Source of the DNA: Lawsonibacter sp.
Lineage (GTDB): Bacteria; Bacillota; Clostridia; Oscillospirales; Oscillospiraceae
Assembly: GCA_022798155.1 (NCBI GenBank)
Contig: JAAWLY010000038.1
Span: forward strand, 1-14,728
Reading direction: 5' to 3'
Length of the DNA stretch: 14,728 nucleotides
The notes under the pieces were generated by a model. The model did not search any database, had not been told where the DNA came from, and was given only the letters and a program-made list of their open reading frames with translations. Made by a program: the position numbers and the translations under genes. Shown one piece after another: positions 6,805 to 13,016 of this stretch. Every line of letters starts with the position of its first letter. Position 1 is the first letter of the stretch.

Positions 6805-7476
6805 ATGACGTACAAAGAGGAATTCATCACCTTCATGGTGCGCTCCGGCGTGCTGACCTTTGGGGACTTTACCACCAAGTCAGGGCGTAAGACCCCCTAC
6901 TTTGTCAACACGGGCAACTATAAGACGGGGGCCCAGGCCGCCAAGCTGGGGGACTATTACGCCGCCTGCATCCAGGAGAACATGCCCGACGGGATCGACT
7001 GCCTCTTCGGCCCGGCCTACAAGGGCATCCCTCTGGCCGTCTCCGCCGCCGCCTCACTGTACCGCAAGTACGGCCGGGACCTGCCCTACTGCTTCAACCG
7101 CAAGGAAGCCAAGGACCACGGCGAGGGGGGCTCCATGGTGGGGCATCCGCCGAAGGACGGAGAGCGGGTGGCCATCATCGAGGATGTGGTCACCGCCGGC
7201 ACCGCCGTGCGGGAGTCCATTGAGCTGTTCAAGCATGTGGCCAAGGTAGAGATGAAGGCCCTGTTTGTCTCGGTGGACCGGATGGAGCGGGGCACCCGGG
7301 ATTGCTCCACTCTGGAGGAGCTGCGCCAGGACTACGGGATTCAGGTGTTCCCCATTGTCACCGTGCGGGAAGTGATTCAATTCCTCCACAATAACCCGGT
7401 GGACGGCAGGGTGCACATTGACGATGAGATGAAGGCTAAAATGGAGGACTATCTGGCTCAATACGGCACGCGGTGA
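6805..7476 (+). CDS. pyrE: Orotate phosphoribosyltransferase (PyrE)
   Basis: Joins orotate to PRPP to give OMP, the fifth step of UMP synthesis, in the cytoplasm. The 223 residues carry LFGPAYKGIPLA (67-78), the catalytic loop YCFNRKEAKDHGEGG (95-109) and the PRPP-binding motif RVAIIEDVVTAGTAVRES (121-138), with the paired acidic residue in EDVV. The FGPAYKG and NRKEAKDHGEGG forms belong to the E. coli/fungal-type PyrE rather than the Bacillus type. The ATG has AAGGAG about eight bases upstream. No other pyrimidine gene is next to it; it leads a unit with an unknown gene and radC. Confidence 0.95.
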   Translation: MTYKEEFITFMVRSGVLTFGDFTTKSGRKTPYFVNTGNYKTGAQAAKLGDYYAACIQENMPDGIDCLFGPAYKGIPLAVSAAASLYRKYGRDLPYCFNRKEAKDHGEGGSMVGHPPKDGERVAIIEDVVTAGTAVRESIELFKHVAKVEMKALFVSVDRMERGTRDCSTLEELRQDYGIQVFPIVTVREVIQFLHNNPVDGRVHIDDEMKAKMEDYLAQYGTR

Positions 7477-7482
7477 GGAGGG
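7476..7482 (+). promoter_or_regulatory. Ribosome site that fixes the start of the 158-aa gene
   Basis: AGGAGGG, eight bases before ATG 7491. It overlaps the last base of the pyrE stop codon. The upstream in-frame GTG at 7473 would lie before this site and has none of its own. Confidence 0.75.
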
Positions 7483-7490
7483 AAGCTGCC

Positions 7491-7967
7491 ATGTGCTTTG
7501 ACAAGGTGGACTATTATTGTGAAAAGGCGCGGGAGGCTTACTGCCAGACGGAGGCCAAAGGCGGGGCCGCCCTCACAGAGGACGATGAGTATGAAATCAC
7601 CCGTCGGGCGGGCAGCCACATTGGATTTTTCCTCACCTGGATTGTTCGGAGAGGCTTCGGAGGGGAAATCCACCGGGAGATTCCCGAAATTTTGGAGGGG
7701 GTGAAAGCCGGCAGGCTGCTGGGGGTGGACTTTTTCTTGCGGTACTGCGACGGCAAGTTCTGGGACGAGGACCTGTGCCCGGAGATTTTGCCCTTTGTAG
7801 TGCGATACTACGACGGAGGCCAGTATTGGAAGGATTACGTCCAGTGGGTGGTCGAGGTTTTGTGTGACCTGCCTCTGGAGTTTGTGGGCAGCTGGGAGGA
7901 TTACCTTCAGTTTGAGCCCCTGCTGGACCAGGCCTATCAGGATTATCAAGACGACATGGAAGGCTGA
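7491..7967 (+). CDS. Uncharacterised acidic 158-aa protein (HIGxFLxW / CDGKF type)
   Basis: A soluble acidic protein with no signal peptide. Marks are SHIGFFLTWIV (42-52), GEIHREI (58-64), FFLRYCDGKFWDEDL (81-95) and an aromatic C-terminal half (RYYDGGQYWKDY, 105-116). This order (HIG-x-FL-x-W, then a glycine-rich turn, then C/D-x-KF) recalls a family of small proteins of unknown role that I believe is DUF7832, some of which occur near polymorphic toxins; I am not certain of the match. It starts 14 bp after pyrE and 39 bp before radC, so all three are likely cotranscribed. No toxin is seen next to it. Function unknown. Confidence 0.8.
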   Translation: MCFDKVDYYCEKAREAYCQTEAKGGAALTEDDEYEITRRAGSHIGFFLTWIVRRGFGGEIHREIPEILEGVKAGRLLGVDFFLRYCDGKFWDEDLCPEILPFVVRYYDGGQYWKDYVQWVVEVLCDLPLEFVGSWEDYLQFEPLLDQAYQDYQDDMEG

Positions 7968-8006
7968 GCGCAATTTGGAACGGCGAATTTAGAGGGGTGA
8001 ACCGTC

Positions 8007-8741
8007 ATGGCAGAGAAAAAGAAAGCCATCCACACCGGCCACCGCCAGCGGATGCGGGAGGAGTTCAGCGTCCGGGGCGTTGAGGGCTGGCCCGACCACC
8101 GGATACTGGAGTTTATTTTGTTCTATGCCATACCCAAGGGGGATGTAAACCCGCTGGCCCACGAGCTCATTGAGCGCTTTGGCTCCCTGTCCGGGGTGCT
8201 GGACGCCCTGCCCGATGAGCTGATGAAGGTGCCCGGAGTGGGGAATTACACAGTCACCCTGCTGAAGCTCTTCCCCGAAGTGGTGGGGCGGTATCTGGAG
8301 GAGCGCACCGAGCCGGGGCAAATCATCCACACGACAGCGGAGGCCGGACATGTTCTGGCCCCCTATTTTTACGGGGCGCGCAATGAGATGGTCTATGCCC
8401 TGTGTCTGGACAGCAAGGAGAAGGTGTTGGGAGTCCGGAAGATTTCAGAGGGGAATTATAACAACTCTGAGGTAACCGTCCGCAGGGTAGCGGAGGAGTG
8501 TCTGGCCCTTCAGGCCTCCTTCTGCTACCTGGCCCACAACCATGTGGGCAGTCCGGCCCTGCCCTCCCCAGAGGACATGAACGCCACCAACGTGGTCCGC
8601 TCCATTCTGGAGCCCCTGGGGATACATGTGCTGGACCACCTGGTGTTCCGGGACGGGGAGATGGTGTCCATTAAGGAGACGGCGGCCAGCGGAAGGACTG
8701 GCGGCTACAGTATGATCCATCTCAACCGGTGGAAAATTTAA
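8007..8741 (+). CDS. radC: RadC-family protein (HhH plus JAB/MPN metalloprotease-like domain)
   Basis: The 244 residues have an N-terminal helix-hairpin-helix region (LPDELMKVPGVGNYTVTLLK, 68-87) and a C-terminal JAB domain whose HNHVGSPALPSPED (177-190) fits the H-x-H-x7-S-x2-D metal site: H177, H179, S187, D190. RadC proteins were once linked to repair, but their true role is not settled, and the JAB fold suggests a zinc hydrolase. The ribosome site AGAGGGG is nine bases before the ATG. It is the last gene of the pyrE unit and its stop is 12 bp from the uvrB -35 box. I see no terminator between them. Confidence 0.92.
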   Translation: MAEKKKAIHTGHRQRMREEFSVRGVEGWPDHRILEFILFYAIPKGDVNPLAHELIERFGSLSGVLDALPDELMKVPGVGNYTVTLLKLFPEVVGRYLEERTEPGQIIHTTAEAGHVLAPYFYGARNEMVYALCLDSKEKVLGVRKISEGNYNNSEVTVRRVAEECLALQASFCYLAHNHVGSPALPSPEDMNATNVVRSILEPLGIHVLDHLVFRDGEMVSIKETAASGRTGGYSMIHLNRWKI

Positions 8742-8753
8742 TGATTGCCCCCC

Positions 8754-8782
8754 TTGATGTGGAACATTAGTTCTGATATAAT
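8754..8782 (+). promoter_or_regulatory. uvrB promoter
   Basis: -35 TTGATG (8754-8759), 17-bp spacer, -10 TATAAT (8777-8782) with TG at the extended position. The spacer contains a complete LexA box. Predicted start near 8789. Confidence 0.87.
8762..8773. promoter_or_regulatory. LexA (SOS) operator
   Basis: GAAC-ATTA-GTTC, an exact match to the GAAC-N4-GTTC core bound by LexA/DinR in Firmicutes. It lies entirely between the -35 and -10 boxes of uvrB, the best place to block RNA polymerase. uvrB is a classical SOS gene, which supports the call. Confidence 0.9.
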
Positions 8783-8783
8783 G

Positions 8784-8831
8784 AAGGGGCCTCCCCTTGA
8801 CAAGGGGGCCTTTGGAGCGAAACAAAAGGCC
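8784..8831 (+). promoter_or_regulatory. uvrB leader with overlapping hairpins
   Basis: Three complementary blocks compete: AAGGGG (8784-8789), CCCCTT (8793-8798) and AAGGGG (8802-8807). A second dyad, GGCCTTT (8807-8813) with AAAGGCC (8825-8831), ends exactly where the ribosome site GAGGTGA begins. No T-run follows, so it is not a standard terminator. Confidence 0.45.
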
Positions 8832-8843
8832 GAGGTGACGAGC

Positions 8844-10814
8844 ATGCCAAAATTTGAAGTAGTATCGGAATATACGCCCAGCGGCGACCAGCCGGAGGCC
8901 ATCGCAGCCCTGTCCAAGGGCATTGAGATGGGCCTGGACGAGCAGACCCTGCTGGGCGTTACCGGCTCGGGCAAGACCTTCACCATGGCCAAGATCATCG
9001 AGCAGATCCAGCGGCCCACCCTGGTGCTGGCCCACAACAAGACCTTGGCCGCCCAGCTGTGCGCCGAGTTTAAAGAGTTTTTCCCCAACAACGCGGTGGA
9101 GTATTTCGTCAGCTACTACGACTACTACCAGCCCGAGGCCTATATCCCCCACACCGATACCTTTATCGAAAAAGACTCCTCCATCAACGAGGAGATCGAC
9201 CGGCTGCGGCTGTCCGCCACCGCCTCCCTGCTGGAGCGGCGAGACGTGATTGTGGTGTCGTCGGTGTCCTGCATCTACGGCCTGGGCGAGCCGGACGACT
9301 ACGGTAAAATGATGATCTCCCTCCGGGTGGGGGCCGCCCTGGAGCGGGATGAGCTTCTCAAGCGGCTGGTGTCCATCCGCTATGAGCGCAACGACATCGC
9401 CTTCGAGCGCAACATGTTCCGGGTCCGGGGAGACACGGTGGAGGTCTGGCCCGCCTATTGGAAGGACACCGCCATTCGGGTGGAATTTTTTGGGGACGAA
9501 ATCGACCGCATCAGCGAGATCAACGTGGTGACAGGCTCTCCCATCCGGCGGCTGAACAACATCCCTGTCTGGCCCGCCAACCACTATGTCACCCCCAAGG
9601 AGAAGATGGATGCCGCCATCCAGGACATCTACAAGGAGATGGAGGAGCGGGTGGCCTTCTTCGAGGGGGAGGGCAAGCTGATCGAGGCCCAGCGCATCAA
9701 ACAGCGCACCCTCTACGATATTGAGATGATGCAGGAGCTGGGCTACTGCTCCGGCATCGAGAACTACTCCCGGGTGATCGGGGGCCGGCCGGCGGGCTCC
9801 CCCCCCAATACCCTGCTGGACTACTTCCCAAAGGACTTCGTCCTGTTCATCGACGAGAGCCACGTTACCCTCCCCCAGGTCCGGGCCATGTACAACGGCG
9901 ACCGGGCCCGGAAAACTACCCTGGTGGACTACGGCTTCCGCCTGCCCAGCGCCTTTGACAACCGGCCGCTGAAGTTCGAGGAATTTGAGAAGCGGGTCAA
10001 CCAGGTGGTCTACGTCTCCGCCACCCCGGGGGAGTACGAGCGGGAGCGCTCCGGCCAGATTGTGGAGCAGGTCATCCGGCCCACCGGACTGCTGGACCCG
10101 CTGATTGAGGTGAGGCCGGTGGAGGGCCAGATCGACGACCTGATCGGCGAGATCAACACCCGCACCGCCGGTCATGAGCGGGTGCTGGTGACCACCCTCA
10201 CCAAGCGGATGGCGGAGGACCTGACCACCTACCTTCAGGGGGCGGGCATCAAGGTGCGGTACATGCACCACGATATCGACGCCATGGAGCGGATGGAGAT
10301 CATCCGGGACCTGCGGCTGGGCACCTTCCATGTGCTGGTGGGCATCAACCTCCTCCGGGAAGGCCTGGACCTGCCCGAGGTGTCGCTGGTGGCCATCCTG
10401 GACGCCGACAAGGAGGGCTTCCTCCGGTCGGAAACTTCCCTCATCCAGACCATCGGCCGGGCCGCCCGGAACGCGGAGGGCATGGTAGTGATGTACGCCG
10501 ACACAGTTACCCCCTCCATGGCCCGGGCGATTGAGGAAACCGAGCGCCGTAGGGAGAAGCAGGACGCGTTCAACAAAAACCACGGCATTGTGCCCAAGAC
10601 GGTCATCAAGTCTGTGCGCAATCTGCTGGACCTGGACGCCCAGGACGATGCCGACACTGCCGAGCGCCGGGGCGAGATTCAGGGCCTGACCAAGCAGCAG
10701 AAAATGGAGCGCATTGCCAAGCTGGAGAAGGAGATGCGGGAGGCCGCCAAGCTGCTGGAGTTCGAGCTGGCCGCCGCCCTGCGGGACCAGATCATCGAGC
10801 TGCGGGGAAAATAA
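8844..10814 (+). CDS. uvrB: Excinuclease ABC subunit B (UvrB)
   Basis: The damage-checking helicase-like subunit of nucleotide excision repair; it takes DNA from UvrA and recruits UvrC. At 656 residues it has the family length. Motifs in order: GVTGSGKT Walker A (38-45), YYDYYQPEAYIP of the beta-hairpin that probes the damaged strand, FIDESHVTLPQV (Walker B region), SATPGEYE, GINLLREGLDLPEVSLV and QTIGRAARN (helicase motifs). The C-terminal UVR coiled-coil (KLEKEMREAAKLLEFELAAA) contacts UvrC. The frame is open back to 8745, but ATG 8844 has GAGGTGA five bases upstream, lies after the promoter and gives the standard N terminus (MPKFEVVSEYTPSGDQ), so it is the start. SOS-controlled; leads a unit with the next two genes. 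Confidence 0.97.
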   Translation: MPKFEVVSEYTPSGDQPEAIAALSKGIEMGLDEQTLLGVTGSGKTFTMAKIIEQIQRPTLVLAHNKTLAAQLCAEFKEFFPNNAVEYFVSYYDYYQPEAYIPHTDTFIEKDSSINEEIDRLRLSATASLLERRDVIVVSSVSCIYGLGEPDDYGKMMISLRVGAALERDELLKRLVSIRYERNDIAFERNMFRVRGDTVEVWPAYWKDTAIRVEFFGDEIDRISEINVVTGSPIRRLNNIPVWPANHYVTPKEKMDAAIQDIYKEMEERVAFFEGEGKLIEAQRIKQRTLYDIEMMQELGYCSGIENYSRVIGGRPAGSPPNTLLDYFPKDFVLFIDESHVTLPQVRAMYNGDRARKTTLVDYGFRLPSAFDNRPLKFEEFEKRVNQVVYVSATPGEYERERSGQIVEQVIRPTGLLDPLIEVRPVEGQIDDLIGEINTRTAGHERVLVTTLTKRMAEDLTTYLQGAGIKVRYMHHDIDAMERMEIIRDLRLGTFHVLVGINLLREGLDLPEVSLVAILDADKEGFLRSETSLIQTIGRAARNAEGMVVMYADTVTPSMARAIEETERRREKQDAFNKNHGIVPKTVIKSVRNLLDLDAQDDADTAERRGEIQGLTKQQKMERIAKLEKEMREAAKLLEFELAAALRDQIIELRGK

Positions 10815-10821
10815 AAGGAGG
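10815..10821 (+). promoter_or_regulatory. Ribosome site that fixes the start of the 110-aa membrane gene
   Basis: AAGGAGG, eight bases before GTG 10830. The in-frame GTG at 10821 overlaps this site and cannot be its start. Confidence 0.75.
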
Positions 10822-10829
10822 TGGCCGCT

Positions 10830-11162
10830 GTGGGCGGCCTGATCATTGTTGTGCTGTGGCCGCTGCTGCTGCCCATCGCCGTTTTGTACTTTTTTCATGT
10901 GGCGATGCCCCTGATTATGCCTATTGTGGCGGTGTGGAACCAGGCCGTTCTGATGGTGCTCCTTCTGGTCCGCTGGGTCTGGAAGCGTAGCGGCACCATG
11001 GACCGCGCCTATATTGATGGGAAGACCGGCTGCCGCCGGGTGCTCCTTTTGGTGCTGAAGTACGGGCTGACGGTCTTTATCCTGTGGGAGGCACTGATAG
11101 CCGTTCTGTGCGGGACCTATAAGCTCTGGTGGCCCCAGGTGCTGGAGATTCTAATAAAATGA
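10830..11162 (+). CDS. Small three-TM membrane protein, unknown function
   Basis: A 110-residue protein with a GTG start. Hydrophobic segments lie at about 4-22, 27-50 and 71-95; the basic loop KRSGTM...GCRR (52-70) should be inside, so both TM3's end and the short tail face outward. TM3 holds LWEALIAVLCGTYKL (85-99). The same pattern, LWE-x5-LCG-x-Y with equal spacing, occurs in TM3 of the membrane protein encoded at 13017-13772, so the two are probably related. It starts 15 bp after uvrB and its stop overlaps a possible ybaK start (ATGA), so it is likely read with uvrB and hence SOS-linked. No family recognised. Confidence 0.8.
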   Translation: MGGLIIVVLWPLLLPIAVLYFFHVAMPLIMPIVAVWNQAVLMVLLLVRWVWKRSGTMDRAYIDGKTGCRRVLLLVLKYGLTVFILWEALIAVLCGTYKLWWPQVLEILIK

Positions 11163-11182
11163 AAGCGAAAGTGGGGAAGGAC

Positions 11183-11665
11183 ATGGCCAAACAAATAGAA
11201 AAGACCAACGTCATGCGGGTTTTGGAGCAGAAAAACATCCCCTACACCCCCCACGCCTACGACCCGGACGCGGGATTGGACGGGGTAAGCGTAGCCCGGC
11301 AGCTGGGACAGGACCCGGCACAGGTGTTCAAGACCCTGGTGGCCCGGGGGGCATCCGGAGGGCTGTACGTGTTCGACATCCCGGTTGGGGACAGCCTGGA
11401 CCTGAAAAAGGCGGCCAAAGCGGTGGGTGAGAAGTCCATCGCCATGCTCCCCCAGAAGGAGCTGCTGCCCCTGACGGGCTACGTCCACGGGGGCTGCTCC
11501 CCGGTGGGGATGAAGAAGCAGTACCCCACCGTATTCGACGAGACGGCGGAGCTGTTTGGTACCATCTGCGTCTCCGCCGGGAAAATCGGCTTCCAGGTGG
11601 AGGCGGCCCCCGCCGCGCTGATGGAGCTGGTGGGAGCGTCCACAGCGGATTTGACGGTGGACTAG
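11183..11665 (+). CDS. ybaK: Cys-tRNA(Pro)/Cys-tRNA(Cys) deacylase, YbaK/EbsC type
   Basis: A trans-acting editing enzyme that frees cysteine wrongly loaded on tRNA(Pro) by prolyl-tRNA synthetase. The 160 residues match the family: KTNVMRVLEQKNIPY at the N terminus, DGVSVARQLGQDPAQVFKTL with the key lysine in VFKTL, and GGCSPVGMKK toward the C terminus. ATG 11183 gives the usual N terminus (MAKQIEKTNVMR). An in-frame ATG at 11159, overlapping the previous stop as ATGA, would add eight residues and could be used by translational coupling; the ribosome sites do not decide clearly. It is the last gene of the uvrB unit and ends in a 4-bp convergent overlap with a small gene on the other strand. 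Confidence 0.9.
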   Translation: MAKQIEKTNVMRVLEQKNIPYTPHAYDPDAGLDGVSVARQLGQDPAQVFKTLVARGASGGLYVFDIPVGDSLDLKKAAKAVGEKSIAMLPQKELLPLTGYVHGGCSPVGMKKQYPTVFDETAELFGTICVSAGKIGFQVEAAPAALMELVGASTADLTVD

Positions 11666-11820
11666 CTGTCTTGATCCTGGAACGGACTTAGTTCCCCGCC
11701 CAGAGACAGGCCGAAGTCCAGCCCCATGGCGAAGGCTTGCAGGGCTTCTTCCTTGCGGTCCTTTGGAATGGGATAGGTGCTGTTCAGAATTTCGTAGAGA
11801 AAATAAATGGTGCTGTCCAT
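11662..11820 (-). CDS. Small acidic protein (52 aa), divergent partner of the XRE gene
   Basis: A 52-residue open frame with a full set of expression signals: AAGGAGG eight bases before the ATG and a good promoter (TTGACA-17-TATCAT). The product begins MDSTIYFLYEILNSTYPIPK, continues with DRKEEALQAFAMGLDFGLSL and ends acidic (EL...DQDS). It has roughly nine acidic against three basic residues, no signal peptide and no membrane segment. I do not recognise a family. It stands head to head with the XRE regulator, and two copies of one operator flank its promoter elements, so it should be repressed by that regulator. It could be a partner, an inducer-like or anti-repressor protein, or the thing the XRE keeps silent. 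Confidence 0.72.
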   Translation of the reverse strand: MDSTIYFLYEILNSTYPIPKDRKEEALQAFAMGLDFGLSLGGELSPFQDQDS

Positions 11821-11838
11821 TGTGAGGCCTCCTTGAAG

Positions 11839-11853
11839 CGAGATTTTATCTCG
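11839..11853. promoter_or_regulatory. Operator 1 of the XRE/52-aa switch
   Basis: Palindrome CGAGAT-TTT-ATCTCG. It lies just after the predicted transcription start (about 11857) of the leftward promoter. The 15-base core GAGATTTTATCTCGT recurs, inverted, in operator 2. Confidence 0.8.
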
Positions 11854-11863
11854 TCATAGGATA

Positions 11864-11892
11864 ATGATAACACGAGATAAAATCTCTGTCAA
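11864..11892 (-). promoter_or_regulatory. Promoter of the 52-aa gene
   Basis: On the minus strand: -35 TTGACA (11887-11892), 17-bp spacer, -10 TATCAT (11864-11869). Operator 2 fills the spacer. For the rightward XRE gene I found no convincing -35/-10 pair, so its promoter must be weak or overlap this one. Confidence 0.8.
11873..11887. promoter_or_regulatory. Operator 2 of the XRE/52-aa switch
   Basis: CGAGAT-AAA-ATCTCT, the reverse complement of operator 1 except for the last base. Centres of the two operators are 34 bp apart, a little over three DNA turns, which suits two dimers touching each other. Confidence 0.8.
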
Positions 11893-11909
11893 TAGGGAGA
11901 AATAGAATT

Positions 11910-12140
11910 ATGGAAATTAAGATGCCCCTTTTGGGCCAGCGGTTAAAATTACTTCGAAACGAAAAAGGTATGACCCAGCAGGATATGGCTGAATTATTGG
12001 GAAAAACCAGCCGACATTATCAGGATATGGAGGCTGGGAAAATCAATGTTCCGGGTTTGACATTGATAAAATTAGCGGACTTATTCCAGGTAAGCATTGA
12101 CTACTTGGTGGGCCGCAGTGAAGACAGGAGGCGTTTTTGA
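11910..12140 (+). CDS. XRE-family (Cro/CI-type) helix-turn-helix regulator, 76 aa
   Basis: A one-domain DNA-binding protein. LGQRLKLLRNEKGMTQQDMA (8-27) followed by ELLGKTSRHYQDMEAGKINV and LADLFQVSIDYLVGRSE is the five-helix HTH_3 fold with little else, as in Cro-like repressors. The ATG has AGGGAGA nine bases upstream. The gene is plainly richer in A and T than those around it, a sign of transfer. Two palindromic operators lie just upstream, so self-repression and repression of the divergent 52-aa gene are the natural reading. Its stop codon overlaps the next ATG (TGATG), so the TfoX-like protein is probably translated in step with it. Confidence 0.92.
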   Translation: MEIKMPLLGQRLKLLRNEKGMTQQDMAELLGKTSRHYQDMEAGKINVPGLTLIKLADLFQVSIDYLVGRSEDRRRF

Positions 12141-12463
12141 TGGCAAGCAATCCTGATTTTGTCAGCTACATCTGCGAACAGCTGGAGGGGCTGGGGGCGG
12201 TGCGCTCCCGGAAGATGTTCGGGGAGTATATGGTCTATCTCAACGACAAGCCGGTTATTATCATCTGTGACGACCGGCCCATGGTGAAGATGCTCCCCTG
12301 TCTGGCGGAGCTGCTTGAGGGCCGTCCCGCCGAGCCCCCCTACCAGGGGGCCAAGCCCTATTACCTTCTGGACCCGGACGACCGGGATACCCTGAGAGAG
12401 GCGGTCCGGCTGGCCGAGGAGGTCACCCCACTGCCCAAGAAGCGGCCGAAAAAGAAATTATAA
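12140..12463 (+). CDS. TfoX N-terminal-domain protein
   Basis: The 107 residues match the TfoX_N domain: FVSYICEQLEGLGAVRSRKM, then FGEYMVYLNDKPVIIICDDR, and PPYQGAKPYYLLD. In Gammaproteobacteria full-length TfoX promotes competence, but stand-alone N-domain proteins are widespread in Firmicutes and their role is unknown. The C terminus is very basic (KKRPKKKL). AGGAGG lies eight bases before ATG 12140, which overlaps the XRE stop codon; the TTG one codon earlier is not needed. Base composition returns to GC-rich here, so the coupling to the XRE gene may be recent. Confidence 0.87.
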   Translation: MASNPDFVSYICEQLEGLGAVRSRKMFGEYMVYLNDKPVIIICDDRPMVKMLPCLAELLEGRPAEPPYQGAKPYYLLDPDDRDTLREAVRLAEEVTPLPKKRPKKKL

Positions 12464-12476
12464 GAGGAATTACACT

Positions 12477-13004
12477 ATGAAAACAAGACTTTTCATGGCC
12501 CTATTGGCCGCTGTGCTCCTCCTGTCCGCCTGCGGTCCCAAGCCCGTCCCGGTGGACAGCGGCATCTCCTCCGGCCTGTCCTCCAGTCAGGAGGAGGCCT
12601 CCAGTCCGACGGTGGTACCGGCCTACTTCGGTTCCTGGGCGGTGACCGCCTGTCTGGGGACCGCCCCGGCCTGTGCCATGAGCCAGGAGGAGCTGGACGC
12701 CTGCATAGGGCTGACTGTGTCCTATGGAGAGGACAGCTTTACCGCCGAGGGAATCACCTGTGAGTTCCGGCCTGGAACGGCTTACGCGGAGGACGTCATC
12801 ACAGCGGAGGCCTTTCAGGCCGCCTGCGGGCTGTCCCCGGAGGAATTGGGGGTGATGGCCTCCATGCTGCTCCACGTCACGGTGAACATTCAGGGGAACA
12901 TCGGCCAGAATCGCCTGCTGGGCCGGGACTTCTTCGTGCTGGGCGGCGACAGTCTGCTCATTTACTGCGACGGTGCCTTCTTCCAGGCGGAGCGGACGGA
13001 ATAG
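12477..13004 (+). CDS. Lipoprotein with a cysteine-bearing domain shared with the next gene
   Basis: A 175-residue predicted lipoprotein: MKTRLFMALLAAVLLLSAC is a signal peptide with the lipobox LSAC, lipid-bearing C19. A Ser/Pro-rich linker (about 20-48) leads to a domain, 50-175. That domain aligns along its length with residues 120-247 of the next product: FGSWAVTAC against FYGTWTVTAC, SQEELDAC against TQEEIDRC, PEELGV against LEELGI, and LLIYCDGAFFQAER against ILIYRGGVFFRAER. Three cysteines (C59, C66, C76) are conserved between the two and may form disulfides or bind metal. It should act on the outer face of the membrane. Function unknown. It lies 13 bp after the TfoX gene, with AGAGGAA as ribosome site. 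Confidence 0.87.
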   Translation: MKTRLFMALLAAVLLLSACGPKPVPVDSGISSGLSSSQEEASSPTVVPAYFGSWAVTACLGTAPACAMSQEELDACIGLTVSYGEDSFTAEGITCEFRPGTAYAEDVITAEAFQAACGLSPEELGVMASMLLHVTVNIQGNIGQNRLLGRDFFVLGGDSLLIYCDGAFFQAERTE

Positions 13005-13016
13005 GGGGCAAACGCG

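Noticed and set aside
8445..10898. An 817-codon open frame on the minus strand opposite uvrB
   Set aside because: It mirrors radC and uvrB, has low-complexity Gly/His/Leu/Val/Asp-rich translation typical of antisense frames in GC-rich coding DNA, and uvrB is certain on the other strand.
11679..11695. GGAAC-N7-GTTCC dyad near the ybaK stop, as a LexA box or terminator
   Set aside because: The spacing is wrong for LexA (needs GAAC-N4-GTTC), the stem is only five pairs and no T-run follows; it lies within the 52-aa gene.
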